A DNA stretch of 64,000 bases from Oharaeibacter diazotrophicus (GCF_004362745.1 NZ_SNXY01000010.1:64501-128500), one strand, 5' to 3'. Positions 18,892 to 28,148 are shown, counted from the first letter of the stretch. Numbers and translations: made by a program. The notes: generated from the sequence alone by a model not told the origin.

Positions 18892-20024
18892 TCACCGGCT
18901 TTCTCCTGAACGGGTTCGACACCCGGGCGCGCGTGGTCGTCGCCCTGCTGGTCGCGGTCGCGCTGCTCGTCCCGGCGAGCAACCTCCTGCTCCCGCCCGA
19001 CAATCCGTTCCACGTGCCGACCTACGCCCTGACGCTGTTCGGCAAGTATCTCACCTATGCGCTGCTGGCGCTGTCGGTGGACCTCGTCTGGGGCTTCTGC
19101 GGCATCCTCTCGCTCGGCCACGGCGCCTTCTTCGCCATCGGCGGCTACGCCATGGGCATGTACCTGATGCGCCAGATCGGCACCCGCGGCGTCTACGCCG
19201 ACCCGATCCTGCCCGACTTCATGGTGTTCCTGAACTGGAAGGAACTGCCCTGGTTCTGGCACGGCTTCGACATGGCGTGGTTCGCTTTCGCCATGGTGCT
19301 GCTGGCGCCCGGCCTGCTCGCCTTCGTGTTCGGCTGGTTCGCCTTCCGCTCCCGCGTCACCGGCGTCTACCTGTCGATCATCACCCAGGCGATGACCTAC
19401 GCGCTGCTGCTCGCCTTCTTCCGCAACGACATGGGCTTCGGCGGCAACAACGGCCTGACCGACTTCAAGGACATCCTCGGCTTCCCCGTCCAGGCCGACG
19501 GCACGCGCTCGGCGCTGTTCGCCGCCTCGGCGCTGTTCCTCGCCGCCTTCTTCTGGCTCGCCTCGGCGATCACCCGGTCCAAGCTCGGCAAGGTGCTGGT
19601 CGCCGTGCGCGACGCGGAGAGCCGCACCCGCTTCATCGGCTACCGGGTCGAGCACTACAAGCTGTTCGTCTGGACGCTGTCGGCGATGATGGCCGGTGTC
19701 GCCGGCGCGCTCTACGTGCCGCAGGTCGGCATCATCAACCCCTCTGAGTTCGAGCCGGGCAACTCGATCGAGGCGGTGATCTGGGTCGCCGTCGGCGGCC
19801 GCGGCACCCTGGTCGGGCCGATCGTCGGCGCGATCGCGGTCAACTTCGGCAAGACCTGGTTCACCGGCGTGCTGCCCGAGGTCTGGCTGTTCGCCCTCGG
19901 CGCCCTGTTCGTCGTCGTCACGCTGTTCCTGCCGAAGGGCATCGTCGGCTGGGTGCAGGCGCGGTTCGCGGCCCGCCGCCCGGCCGCCCCGCCGGCGGCG
20001 CTGACGCCGAAGCCGGCCGAGTGA
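18888..20024 (+). CDS. urtC: Urea ABC transporter permease UrtC
   Basis: A 378-residue LivM-type permease with 8-10 predicted helices. Family hallmarks are DLVWGFCGILSLGHGAFFAIGGY, the FGGNNGLTDF segment, VAVRDAESRTRFIGY (coupling-helix region), and IEAVIWVAVGGRGTLVGPIVGA. It pairs with UrtB. The start codon overlaps the urtB stop by four bases, indicating translational coupling. The last 20 residues are Ala/Pro-rich and probably not structured. Confidence 0.95.
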   Translation: MITGFLLNGFDTRARVVVALLVAVALLVPASNLLLPPDNPFHVPTYALTLFGKYLTYALLALSVDLVWGFCGILSLGHGAFFAIGGYAMGMYLMRQIGTRGVYADPILPDFMVFLNWKELPWFWHGFDMAWFAFAMVLLAPGLLAFVFGWFAFRSRVTGVYLSIITQAMTYALLLAFFRNDMGFGGNNGLTDFKDILGFPVQADGTRSALFAASALFLAAFFWLASAITRSKLGKVLVAVRDAESRTRFIGYRVEHYKLFVWTLSAMMAGVAGALYVPQVGIINPSEFEPGNSIEAVIWVAVGGRGTLVGPIVGAIAVNFGKTWFTGVLPEVWLFALGALFVVVTLFLPKGIVGWVQARFAARRPAAPPAALTPKPAE

Positions 20025-20062
20025 TCCCGTTCCCCTGACGCCAGCCCCGGAGGGCACGATCC

Positions 20063-20815
20063 ATGAGCGACAAGTCCGAGGGCACGCTGCTCTACCTCGA
20101 CGGCGTCTCCAAGAGCTTCGACGGCTTCAAGGCGATCAACGGCCTGTCGCTGGTGCTGGAGCCCGGCGAGATGCGCGCCATCATCGGCCCGAACGGGGCC
20201 GGCAAGACCACGATGATGGACATCATCACCGGCAAGACCAAGCCCGACGTCGGCGACGTGCTGTTCGAGGGCTCGGTCGACCTGACCGCCATGGACGAGG
20301 CCTCGATCGCCAATCTCGGCATCGGCCGCAAGTTCCAGAAGCCGACGGTGTTCGAGAGCCACACCATCGAGGACAACATCGCGCTCGCCCTCAAGGCCAA
20401 GCGCGGGCCTTGGGCGACGCTGTTCCACCGCCGCACCGCCGCCGAGGCGGCGCGGATCGACGAACTGCTCGCGATCACGCGCCTCGCCGACAAGCGCCAC
20501 ATGCTCGCCGCCCGGCTCAGCCACGGCCAGAAGCAGTGGCTCGAGATCGGCATGCTGCTCGCGCAGGAGCCGCGCCTCCTCCTCGTCGACGAACCCGCCG
20601 CCGGCATGACCGACGCCGAGACCGCCGAGACCGCCATCCTGCTCAAGGAGATCGCCAAGACGCAGTCGGTGGTCGTGGTCGAGCACGACATGACCTTCGT
20701 CCGCGACCTCGGTGTCAAGGTCACCGTCTTGCACGAGGGCTCGGTGCTGGCTGAAGGGTCGCTCGACGCGGTGTCGAGCAATCCGAAGGTGGTGGAGGTC
20801 TACCTGGGGCGGTGA
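20063..20815 (+). CDS. urtD: Urea ABC transporter ATPase UrtD
   Basis: A 250-residue LivG-type ATPase. Walker A is at 42-50 (GPNGAGKTT), signature LSHGQ at 152-156, Walker B LLLVDEP at 172-178, and the switch His in VVVVEHDM. It hydrolyses ATP together with UrtE to power urea uptake. It follows urtC by 38 bp with GGAGG before the ATG. Unlike the tight spacing upstream, a 298-bp gap with inverted repeats separates it from urtE. Confidence 0.95.
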   Translation: MSDKSEGTLLYLDGVSKSFDGFKAINGLSLVLEPGEMRAIIGPNGAGKTTMMDIITGKTKPDVGDVLFEGSVDLTAMDEASIANLGIGRKFQKPTVFESHTIEDNIALALKAKRGPWATLFHRRTAAEAARIDELLAITRLADKRHMLAARLSHGQKQWLEIGMLLAQEPRLLLVDEPAAGMTDAETAETAILLKEIAKTQSVVVVEHDMTFVRDLGVKVTVLHEGSVLAEGSLDAVSSNPKVVEVYLGR

Positions 20816-20853
20816 GGGCGGTCGGGACCGTCGGCGGGGGCGGAAGGGTCGGT

Positions 20854-21053
20854 GCCCCCTCTCCCTGTCCCTCCCCCTCGAGGGGGGAGGGGACGCGGTT
20901 GCGGCGGCGAGTTGGAGAGCCAAACGTCGCCACCGAGCGGCCGGGCTACGCGCACGGCGACGACGCGGACACGGGCGCTGCGCATCCGCTCTCGCCCGGA
21001 CGTTTCCCCATCGTCCCCTCCCCCCTGGAGGGGGAGGGACAGGGAGAGGGGGC
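20854..21053. repeat. Inverted repeat pair between urtD and urtE
   Basis: The arms at 20854-20895 and 21012-21053 are near-perfect reverse complements over about 42 bp, built of CCCTCTCCCTGTCCCTCCCC and its complement. Each arm also contains its own CCCCTC/GAGGGG-type hairpin. The 116-bp centre shows no gene. The insertion interrupts an otherwise compact operon. Confidence 0.7.
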
Positions 21054-21113
21054 GAGCGGCGTCCAAGGACACACCGGGCGGACAGCCGCCGACGACAGAT
21101 CGGGACGAGGGCC

Positions 21114-21809
21114 ATGCTGAACGTCGAAACCGTCGATCTCCACTACGGCGCCGCCCAGGCGCTGCGCGGCGTGTCGCTCACCGCCGAGGCCGGTCAGGTC
21201 ACCTGCGTGATGGGGCGCAACGGCGTCGGCAAGACCAGCCTGATGCGCGCCATCGTCGGGCTGCAGTCGATCTCCGGCGGCAAGATCCTGTGGGAGGGCG
21301 CGGACGTCGCCAAGCTCACCCCGCACGACCGCGCCCGCCGCGGCATCGCCATCGTGCCGCAGGGCCGCGAGATCTTCCCGCTGCTCACCGTCGAGGAGAA
21401 CCTGCGCACCGGCTTCGCGCCGCTGGCCCGGCGCGACCGCACCATCCCGGACACCGTGTTCGAGTTGTTCCCGGTGCTGAAGGACATGCTGAAGCGCCGC
21501 GGCGGCGACCTCTCCGGCGGCCAGCAGCAGCAGCTCGCCATCGGCCGCGCCCTCGTCACCCGGCCACGCCTCCTGGTGCTCGACGAGCCGACCGAGGGCA
21601 TCCAGCCGTCGATCATCAAGGACATCGGCCGCGCGATCTCCTATCTGCGCGACCAGGGCTCGATGGCGATCGTGCTGGTCGAGCAGTATTTCGACTTCGC
21701 CAAGGAACTCGCCGACCGCTTCATCGTCATGGACCGCGGCGAGGTGGTGATCGCCGGCACGCGCGAGACGCTCGACGAGGACGAGGTGCGCGCGCGGATC
21801 ACGGTGTGA
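21114..21809 (+). CDS. urtE: Urea ABC transporter ATPase UrtE
   Basis: A 231-residue LivF-type ATPase. Walker A GRNGVGKT (34-41), Q-loop VPQGREIFP, signature LSGGQ (133-137), Walker B LLVLDEP (153-159) followed by TEGIQPSI, which is typical of UrtE. It completes the urtABCDE set. The start at 21114 fits the family N-terminus; only a weak GACGAGG ribosome site precedes it. A REPIN-like repeat follows, then the convergent hrpB. Confidence 0.95.
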   Translation: MLNVETVDLHYGAAQALRGVSLTAEAGQVTCVMGRNGVGKTSLMRAIVGLQSISGGKILWEGADVAKLTPHDRARRGIAIVPQGREIFPLLTVEENLRTGFAPLARRDRTIPDTVFELFPVLKDMLKRRGGDLSGGQQQQLAIGRALVTRPRLLVLDEPTEGIQPSIIKDIGRAISYLRDQGSMAIVLVEQYFDFAKELADRFIVMDRGEVVIAGTRETLDEDEVRARITV

Positions 21810-21873
21810 CGCGGGGGCGGGGCGGCGCGGACGCTCGGGTGCTCGTAGAGTGCCCTCCGACCATTTCCATGGC

Positions 21874-21972
21874 TTGGTCCGCGCAGGCGGACCATCCACG
21901 GGGCGGGTGCGTCACCGGGCGATTGGCATTTGAAAAAAGAAGGTTCGTGGATGGTCCGCCTTCGCGGACCAA
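21874..21972. repeat. REPIN-like inverted pair, copy 2
   Basis: Units at 21874-21900 and 21946-21972 are inverted copies of the same palindrome (GGTCCGC plus 4 nt plus GCGGACC) seen at 11075-11175. Loops differ between units (GCAG and CTTC), while the stems are conserved. It lies between the convergent urtE and hrpB stop codons. The 45-nt centre has an A-rich run (TTTGAAAAAAGAAGG). Confidence 0.7.
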
Positions 21973-22003
21973 GCCGGTTCCATACTCCGCAGTCGCCCCC
22001 GCC

Positions 22004-24463
22004 TCACGTCCCCCGCGGCTTCGCCCGCCGGGTCGCCTCGGCGTTCGCGGGATCGTCGGGCCAGGGGTGGCGGGGGTAGCGGCCCTTGAGGTCCTTGGCG
22101 ACGTCGCGCCATGAGCCGGCCCAGAAGCCGGGGAGGTCGCGGGTGGTCTGGATCGGGCGGTGCGCCGGCGAGGTCAGCACCAGCGTCAGCGGCACCCGAC
22201 CGCCGGCGACGGCGGGGTGGGCCTTGAGGCCGAACAGCTCCTGCACCCGGATCTCGATCGCCGGCCCGCCCTCGGCGTCGTAGTCGATCGGCACCCGCGA
22301 GCCGGTCGGCGCTTCGTAGTGCGAGGGCAGCAGCCGGTCGAGCTCGGCGCGCAGGGCATAGGGCACCAGCCGGTCGAGCGCGACGGCGAGAAGGGCGGCG
22401 TCGACGTCGTCGAGCCTCGTCACCCCAGATGCTACCGGCGCCAGCCAGTCGTCGAGCGAGGCGGCCAGCGCCGCGTCGGAGAGGTCGGGCCAGGGCTCGC
22501 CGATGGTGCGGGCGAGGAAGGTGACGCGGCCGCGCAGCGCACGCTGCTCCTTCGACCAGCCGAGCCGGTCGACGCCGGCGAGGCGCACGCCCTCCACCAG
22601 CGCCGCGACGGCGGCCGGGCCGTCCGGCACCGCCACCGGTTCCTCGGCCAGCACCAGCGCGTCGAGCCGGCGCGTGCGGCGGGCGCGCACCGCGCGGGCG
22701 GAACGGTCGTAGCCGACCTCCACCGCCGTCTCGATCCGGTGGCCGAACAGGGCCTCCAGATCCTCGCGGGCGAGCGCGGCGGCGAGGCGGATCTTCGCGC
22801 GCTCGGCCGGGCCGGTGAGGTCGGCGACCACCAGGAAGGCCTCGCGGGCGAGGCGGTCGTGCTCCTCGAGGATGCCGCCGCGGCCGTTGGCGAGGCGGAA
22901 CGCGCCGCGGGCGCCACGCGCCTGCGCGACCCGGTCCGGATAGGCGCGGGCGAGGTGGCGGCCGACGTCGTCGGGATCGCCGCTCCCCTGGTCGCCGCCG
23001 GCGAGCCGGGCCCAGCGCTCGGCGAGCCGGCGGGCGTCCTCGGCCCGCGGCGAGCGGTCGGCGCGCAGGCGCCGGATCCGCTCGGAAAGGTCGGTGCCGT
23101 CGCCGCCGAGACCGGGCTCGCCGACCACCACCGCGACTTCGGCGGCGAGCCGGGCCTCGCCCTCGGCGGCGGCCTCGCCGACCATGTGGGCGAGCCGCGG
23201 ATGCAGCGGCAGCCGGCGCAGCGCCCGTCCGGCGGCGGTGATGCGGCCGTCGCCGTCGACGGCGTCGAGCCGGGCGAGCAGGCGCACCGCCTCGTCCCAG
23301 GCCGGCTTCGGCGGCGGATCGAGGAAGGCGAGGGCGCCGGGATCGGCGACGCCCCAGCCGGCGAGGTCGAGCGCGAGGCCGGAAAGATCGGCCTCCAGCA
23401 TCTCCGGGCGGGCGAAGGGCTCCAGCGCCGCGGTCTGAGGCTCCGACCACAGCCGCCAGCACACGCCCGGCTCGGTGCGGCCGGCGCGGCCGCGGCGTTG
23501 GTCGGCGGCGGCGCGCGAGACGCGCACGGTCTCGAGCCGGGTCAGGCCGGTGTCCGGCTCGAAACGCGGCACCCGCGAGAGGCCGCCGTCGACGACGATG
23601 CGCACGCCCTCGATGGTCAGCGAGGTCTCCGCGATCGCGGTCGCCAGCACCACCTTGCGCCGGCCGGTGGGGGCCGGGCGGATCGCCCGGTCCTGCGCCG
23701 CCGGCGGCAGGGCGCCGTAGAGCGGGTCGACGTCGACGTCCGCGCCGACGCGCGGGCGCAGCCGCTCGGCGAGACGGGCGATCTCGGCCTGCCCGGGCAG
23801 GAACACCAGCGCCGAGCCTGGATCGGTCCGCAGCGCCTCGACGACGACGTCGGCGACCTGATCCTCGAAGCGCTTCAGGGGATCGCGCGCCACGTGGCGG
23901 GTCTCGACGGGGAAGGCGCGGCCCGCGCTGGCGATCACGGGGGCGTCGCCGAGCAGGGCGGCGACGCGGGCGCCGTCGAGCGTCGCCGACATCACGACGA
24001 GGCGGAGGTCCTCGCGCAGCGCGCCGGCGGCGTCGAGGGCGAGCGCGAGGCCGAGGTCGGCGTCGAGCGAGCGCTCGTGGAACTCGTCGAACAACACGGC
24101 GGCGACGCCGTCGAGGCCGGGATCGTCGCCGATCATCCGGGTGAACACGCCCTCGGTCACCACCTCGATCCGGGTCCGCCGGGACACCTTGGCGTCCATG
24201 CGGACGCGGTAGCCGACGGTGTCGCCGACCGCCTCGCCGAGCGCCTCGGCCATGCGGGCGGCGGCGGCGCGGGCGGCGAGCCGACGCGGCTCGAGCAGCA
24301 CGATCCGGCCGTCGCCGCGCCAGGGCGCGCCGAGGAGGGCGAGCGGCACGCGGGTGGTCTTGCCCGCGCCGGGCGGGGCGACCAGCACGGCACGCGGGCC
24401 GGCCGCCAGCGCGGCGAGGAGGTCGGGCAGGACGGCGTCGATCGGGAGGGGAGCGGGGGCCAT
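22004..24463 (-). CDS. hrpB: ATP-dependent helicase HrpB
   Basis: An 819-residue DEAH-family helicase. It has Walker A APPGAGKTT (29-37), LLEPRRLAARAAAARMA, the Walker B box as DEFH (LFDEFHERSLDADL), the SAT motif (VVMSATLDG), and motifs TAIAETSLTIEGV and QRRGRAGRTEPGVCWRLW. The HA2 and HrpB-specific C-terminal regions follow (VPIDYDAEGGPAIEIRVQELFGL near 730). HrpB is a poorly understood RNA helicase common in proteobacteria. The start at 24463 is set by family alignment; a long hairpin ends only 6 nt before it and may cover the ribosome site. Confidence 0.93.
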   Translation of the reverse strand: MAPAPLPIDAVLPDLLAALAAGPRAVLVAPPGAGKTTRVPLALLGAPWRGDGRIVLLEPRRLAARAAAARMAEALGEAVGDTVGYRVRMDAKVSRRTRIEVVTEGVFTRMIGDDPGLDGVAAVLFDEFHERSLDADLGLALALDAAGALREDLRLVVMSATLDGARVAALLGDAPVIASAGRAFPVETRHVARDPLKRFEDQVADVVVEALRTDPGSALVFLPGQAEIARLAERLRPRVGADVDVDPLYGALPPAAQDRAIRPAPTGRRKVVLATAIAETSLTIEGVRIVVDGGLSRVPRFEPDTGLTRLETVRVSRAAADQRRGRAGRTEPGVCWRLWSEPQTAALEPFARPEMLEADLSGLALDLAGWGVADPGALAFLDPPPKPAWDEAVRLLARLDAVDGDGRITAAGRALRRLPLHPRLAHMVGEAAAEGEARLAAEVAVVVGEPGLGGDGTDLSERIRRLRADRSPRAEDARRLAERWARLAGGDQGSGDPDDVGRHLARAYPDRVAQARGARGAFRLANGRGGILEEHDRLAREAFLVVADLTGPAERAKIRLAAALAREDLEALFGHRIETAVEVGYDRSARAVRARRTRRLDALVLAEEPVAVPDGPAAVAALVEGVRLAGVDRLGWSKEQRALRGRVTFLARTIGEPWPDLSDAALAASLDDWLAPVASGVTRLDDVDAALLAVALDRLVPYALRAELDRLLPSHYEAPTGSRVPIDYDAEGGPAIEIRVQELFGLKAHPAVAGGRVPLTLVLTSPAHRPIQTTRDLPGFWAGSWRDVAKDLKGRYPRHPWPDDPANAEATRRAKPRGT

Positions 24464-24469
24464 GGCGAG

Positions 24470-24504
24470 GGCTTGATGCCCGCGCCGGCGGGCGCGATCA
24501 AGCC
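24470..24504 (-). promoter_or_regulatory. Leader hairpin at the hrpB start
   Basis: Outer arms GGCTTGAT/ATCAAGCC (8 bp) and inner arms GCCCGC/GCGGGC (6 bp) form one long stem with a 3-nt bulge and GCCG loop. It ends 6 nt upstream of the hrpB ATG, where the ribosome-binding site should be, so it could hold initiation closed until melted or remodelled. Confidence 0.5.
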
Positions 24505-24572
24505 CCGCGGCGCACCGCGCCGGAACGGGGTGCCGCCGCGGACGGCGGGGCGGTCCGGAACCGGTGAACCGG

Positions 24573-24702
24573 CCTCGTACCGAACGCGCAAAGTTCCGAC
24601 CTTTGGTCGGAGCTTTACGGGTGAGGAGCGCCCGACCGGGCGCTGGCCGGATGGCCGAAACTTCGCAAGGTCCCGACGAGTCGGGAATTTGCGAGACTGG
24701 TA
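24573..24702 (-). repeat. Four-hairpin intergenic element, copy B
   Basis: A 130-bp copy that begins directly after the stop codon of the TPR lipoprotein gene (24703, minus strand). The GTTCCGACC hairpin, GCGCCCGACCGGGCGC, GGCCGGATGGCC and the terminal TCCCGAcgagTCGGGA stem are all present. The outer part of the last stem is TCGCAA/TTGCGA, shorter than in copy A but still paired. It lies between two co-directional genes. Confidence 0.75.
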
Positions 24703-25500
24703 TCAGCCGGCCGCCTTCTTGCCGTCGCCGGACTTCAGCTGCTGCCACGTGTTGGCCTGGCTCAGCATGGACTTGAGATAGGCGACGTTCTGGTCGGCCT
24801 GCGCCGGGTCCATCTCCTGGCGGGCGACCGCCTCGGCCTCGGGGAACCGGCCCTGCAGGCCGAGCACCAGGGCGAGGTTCTGGCGCACCCGGCTCGACGC
24901 GTTCGGCTGCGTGGCGGCCTGTCGCAGCAGCTGTTCGGCCGGCTTCAGTTCGCCGACGAGCAGGTGGCTCAACGCCATGTTGTTGAGGATGGTCGGCTCG
25001 CCCGGCGCGATCGCCAGCGCCTTGGCGTAGCGGTCGCGCGCCTCGACGGTGCGGCCCATCTGGTCGAGGATCGCGCCCTCGGCGGAATAGAGCTTCCAGT
25101 CGGGCCGGTCGGCGTGCTGGGCGCTCTGGATCACGCCGAGCGCCTGATCGAACTTGCCGGAGGCGGCGAGCGCCTTGCCGTAGGCCGAGAGCATCTCGCG
25201 GTCCTTCGGATAGGCGATCACGCCCTTGCGCAGCACGGCCACGGCCTGCTCGCTCTGGCCGTTGAGGCGGAGGGCGGCGGCGTAGTTGAGGATGGTCAGG
25301 CGGTCCTTCGGCGCGGCGTCGTACTGCCGGCCCCAGCTCTGCACCGCCGCCTGCACCTGCTGGTCGGTCATGTTGACCGAGCCGGTCACCGAGACGCCGC
25401 CGTGGGTGGTGATCGGGCCGCTCGACTGGCACCCGGCGAGCCAGAGCGCGCCGGCGGTGGCGACGGCGAGACGGAGGAGGCGCGCGCGCTGCTGCATCAT
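24703..25500 (-). CDS. TPR-repeat lipoprotein (TadD-like)
   Basis: A 265-residue outer-membrane-type lipoprotein. The signal peptide ends in the lipobox LAGC (Cys24). Residues about 50-245 contain four to five tetratricopeptide repeats (TILNYAAALRLNGQSEQAVAVLRKGV, LSAYGKALAASGKFDQAL, PTILNNMALSHLLVGELKPAEQLL). The layout resembles TadD of Flp pilus loci, but no tad gene adjoins it, so the role is open: a scaffold in envelope or pilus assembly. Two adjacent ATG codons start the frame. The structured repeat begins at its stop. Confidence 0.8.
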   Translation of the reverse strand: MMQQRARLLRLAVATAGALWLAGCQSSGPITTHGGVSVTGSVNMTDQQVQAAVQSWGRQYDAAPKDRLTILNYAAALRLNGQSEQAVAVLRKGVIAYPKDREMLSAYGKALAASGKFDQALGVIQSAQHADRPDWKLYSAEGAILDQMGRTVEARDRYAKALAIAPGEPTILNNMALSHLLVGELKPAEQLLRQAATQPNASSRVRQNLALVLGLQGRFPEAEAVARQEMDPAQADQNVAYLKSMLSQANTWQQLKSGDGKKAAG

Positions 25501-25574
25501 GGGGACGACCCGCTCGAGGAAGGACCCGGGCGAACGTCGCGGGAGCGGGCCGCCGGTCGTCCCAGGAGATAATC

Positions 25575-25599
25575 CGTTAACCCTAATGCGGAGTTAACG
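25575..25599. promoter_or_regulatory. GTTAAC inverted repeat upstream of the TPR gene
   Basis: CGTTAAC (25575-25581) and GTTAACG (25593-25599) form perfect 7-bp arms 11 nt apart in the promoter region shared by the TPR gene and the divergent aminopeptidase. It could be a binding site; the regulator is unknown. Confidence 0.35.
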
Positions 25600-25713
25600 A
25601 GGGCGGGCGGGACCCCCGGACGCCCGCCGCGGGCTTGCGGGCCGTCGCCCCGGCGGCCATCATCGCGACCGCGTTCCGGCGTCGCGTCGGGCCGTTCCAC
25701 CGGAGTTCCCGCC

Positions 25714-27102
25714 GTGCTCGCCTGCTTCCTCCCGCCCGACACCACCGAGGCCGCCGTTCCCGTCCACGCGATCGCCGCCGCCGACCTCGCCGGCACGCTG
25801 GACGCGCTCGGGCCGGCGGCGAGGGCCTGGGCCGGGGTCGCTGGCTTCGAGGCGAAGGCCGGCACCCACCTGTTGCTGCCGGACGAGGACGGCCGGCTCG
25901 CCGGCGTGCTGTTCGGGCTCGGCAAACCCGACGGCGCCCGCACCGACATGCTGCTCGGCAAGCTCGCCGGCGTGCTGCCCCCCGGCGCCTACCGGCTCGC
26001 CACCTTCGAGGGCGACCTCGACCTCGCGCTCACCGCCTTCGCCCTCGGCGCGTACCGCTTCGAGCGCTACGTGGCGCCGAAGGAGACCTGGCCGCGCCTC
26101 GTGCTGCCGTCCGAGGCCGACGTCCTGGCGATCCTGCGCACCGCCGCCGCCGTCCACGGCGTGCGCGACCTCGTCAACACCCCCGCCAACGACCTCGGCA
26201 CCGCCGAACTCGCCGCCGCGGTCCACGCCCTCGCCGCCGCGCACGGCGCCGAGATCGAGGAGATCGTCGGGGACCATCTGCTCGCCGCCAACTATCCGCT
26301 GGTGCACGCCGTCGGCGCGGCCTCGGCGCGGCCGCCGCGGCTCGTCACCTTCACCTGGGGCGATCCGGCCGCGCCGAAGGTGACGCTGGTCGGCAAGGGC
26401 GTCGTGTTCGACACCGGCGGCCTCAACATCAAGCCCGACGCCTCCATGCTCCTGATGAAGAAGGACATGGGCGGCGCCGCCAACGTGCTCGGCCTCGCCC
26501 GCATGGTGATGGAGGCGGGCCTCTCCGTGCGCCTGCGCGTCGTCGTGCCGATCGTGGAGAATTCCATTTCCGGCAACGCCTTCCGACCGGGAGACGTCTA
26601 TCGCAGTCGCAAGGGCCTGACGGTCGAGATCGGCAACACCGACGCCGAGGGCCGGCTGATCCTCGCCGACGCGCTCGCCTTCGCCGACGAGGAGGCGCCG
26701 GAGGTGCTGGTCGACATGGCGACGCTGACCGGCGCCGCCCGCGTCGCCCTCGGGCCCGACCTGCCGCCGGTCTACACCCGCGACGACGATTTCGCCGCCG
26801 AACTCGCGGCGGCTTCCGCGGCGGTCGCCGACCCGTGCTGGCGTCTGCCGCTGTGGCCGCCCTACGACGACATGCTGAAGTCGAAGATCGCCGACGTGAA
26901 CCACATCTCCGGCGGCTCCTACGCCGGCTCGATCACCGCGGCGCTGTTCCTCGGCCGCTTCGTCGAGAAGGCGCGGACCTGGCTGCACGCCGACATCTTC
27001 GCCTGGACGCCGAGCGCGAAGCCGGCGAGCCCGGAGGGCGGCGAGGCGCAGGTGATCCGCGCGCTCTACGCGGTGCTGGCGGCCCGCTACGGCCGGCGCT
27101 GA
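25714..27102 (+). CDS. M17 leucyl aminopeptidase family protein
   Basis: A 462-residue cytosolic metallopeptidase. The two-metal site is recognisable from GKGVVFDTGGLNIKP (from about 227), KKDMGGAANVLGLA, and NTDAEGRLILADAL (308-321, with Asp310 and Glu312), which is the family signature. The N-terminal macro-like domain (1-165) is less conserved. It releases N-terminal amino acids from peptides. It is divergent from the TPR gene and convergent on the LysR gene, with about 20 bp between stops. Canonical PepA proteins are near 500 residues, so this is a shorter family member. Confidence 0.9.
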   Translation: MLACFLPPDTTEAAVPVHAIAAADLAGTLDALGPAARAWAGVAGFEAKAGTHLLLPDEDGRLAGVLFGLGKPDGARTDMLLGKLAGVLPPGAYRLATFEGDLDLALTAFALGAYRFERYVAPKETWPRLVLPSEADVLAILRTAAAVHGVRDLVNTPANDLGTAELAAAVHALAAAHGAEIEEIVGDHLLAANYPLVHAVGAASARPPRLVTFTWGDPAAPKVTLVGKGVVFDTGGLNIKPDASMLLMKKDMGGAANVLGLARMVMEAGLSVRLRVVVPIVENSISGNAFRPGDVYRSRKGLTVEIGNTDAEGRLILADALAFADEEAPEVLVDMATLTGAARVALGPDLPPVYTRDDDFAAELAAASAAVADPCWRLPLWPPYDDMLKSKIADVNHISGGSYAGSITAALFLGRFVEKARTWLHADIFAWTPSAKPASPEGGEAQVIRALYAVLAARYGRR

Positions 27103-27122
27103 CCGGCGGGGGCCGGCGCCCG

Positions 27123-28040
27123 TCACGCCACGGCGGCGACGGGCGTGCGCTCGCGCAGGTATTTCCACAGCCGTTCGACGGTGGGGCGCACCTTCTCCAT
27201 CGAGCGGTAGATCTTGATCCGCATGTCGATGGTGGCGGCGGCGCCGACCACGGTCAGCGTGCCGGCGGCGAGTTCGGTCTTCACCGCCGATTCCGGCAGC
27301 CACGCGACGCCGCGCCCGGTCATCGCCATCACCTTCAGCGCCTCGGCCATCGGGTTCTCGTAGATGTGGGCGAGGTTGAGCCCGTCGCCCTGCTCGGCCA
27401 CCATCACCGAGACCAGCTTGCCGAGGAAGGTCTCGGGCGCATAGGCGAGGAAGGGCACCGGCCGGTCCTTCGCACCGGGCAGCTGGTGGCGCGGCCGGCC
27501 GTCGTCGAGCGGGGCCGACACCGGGATCATCCGGTCGCCGCCGAGGTCGAGCGAGGGGAAGCGCTCGGGATCGAGCAGGACCGGGATGCGCGGGTGCTCG
27601 TAGGTGAGCAGGAAGTCGCAGTCGCCCTCGGCGAACACCCGGATCGAATCGTGGAAGTTGTCGGTGATCAGCCGGGCGTTGATCGGGCCGAAACCCTCCT
27701 CGACGCGCTTCAGCCAGCCGGGAAAGAAGCTGATCGACAGCGTGTGCAGCGTCGAGATCGTGATCGCACCCTGGCCCTGGGCGCGGCCGGAGCGCAACTG
27801 CGAGCGCTCGACGTAGATCAGCCGCAGCACCTCCTCGGCGGTCTCGCGGAAGCGCCGGCCCTCGGCGGTCAGCGTGGTCGGATAGGTCGAGCGGTCGACG
27901 AGCGGCACGCCGAGCCATTGTTCCAGCTGCTGGATCCGGCGGCTGAAGGCCGACTGGGTGACGTGACGTTCGACCGCGGACTTCGAGAAGCTGCGCGTGT
28001 TGGCGAGGCTGACGAAGTCCTCGAGCCACTTGATCTCCAA
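27123..28040 (-). CDS. LysR-family transcriptional regulator
   Basis: A 305-residue regulator. The winged helix-turn-helix is at 1-60 (EIKWLEDFVSLANTRSFSKSA, VTQSAFSRRIQQLEQWLGVPLVDRS). The periplasmic-binding-like effector domain covers about 90-295. The start is a TTG at 28040, preceded by GGAAAGG at 8 nt spacing; no ATG in this position gives a normal LysR N-terminus. The target and ligand are unknown; neither neighbour is a clear divergent target, since the aminopeptidase converges and the upstream OmpA-like gene is co-directional behind a terminator. Confidence 0.88.
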   Translation of the reverse strand: MEIKWLEDFVSLANTRSFSKSAVERHVTQSAFSRRIQQLEQWLGVPLVDRSTYPTTLTAEGRRFRETAEEVLRLIYVERSQLRSGRAQGQGAITISTLHTLSISFFPGWLKRVEEGFGPINARLITDNFHDSIRVFAEGDCDFLLTYEHPRIPVLLDPERFPSLDLGGDRMIPVSAPLDDGRPRHQLPGAKDRPVPFLAYAPETFLGKLVSVMVAEQGDGLNLAHIYENPMAEALKVMAMTGRGVAWLPESAVKTELAAGTLTVVGAAATIDMRIKIYRSMEKVRPTVERLWKYLRERTPVAAVA

Positions 28041-28148
28041 GGCCCGAACCTTTCCGCGATGCGTGGCCGCGGCCGCTGCCGTCGGCGAGGTCCCCTTTTT
28101 GGTCCCCCGCCGCGCGGAAGTCGAGGGGCGCCGTGCGACGAAACGACC

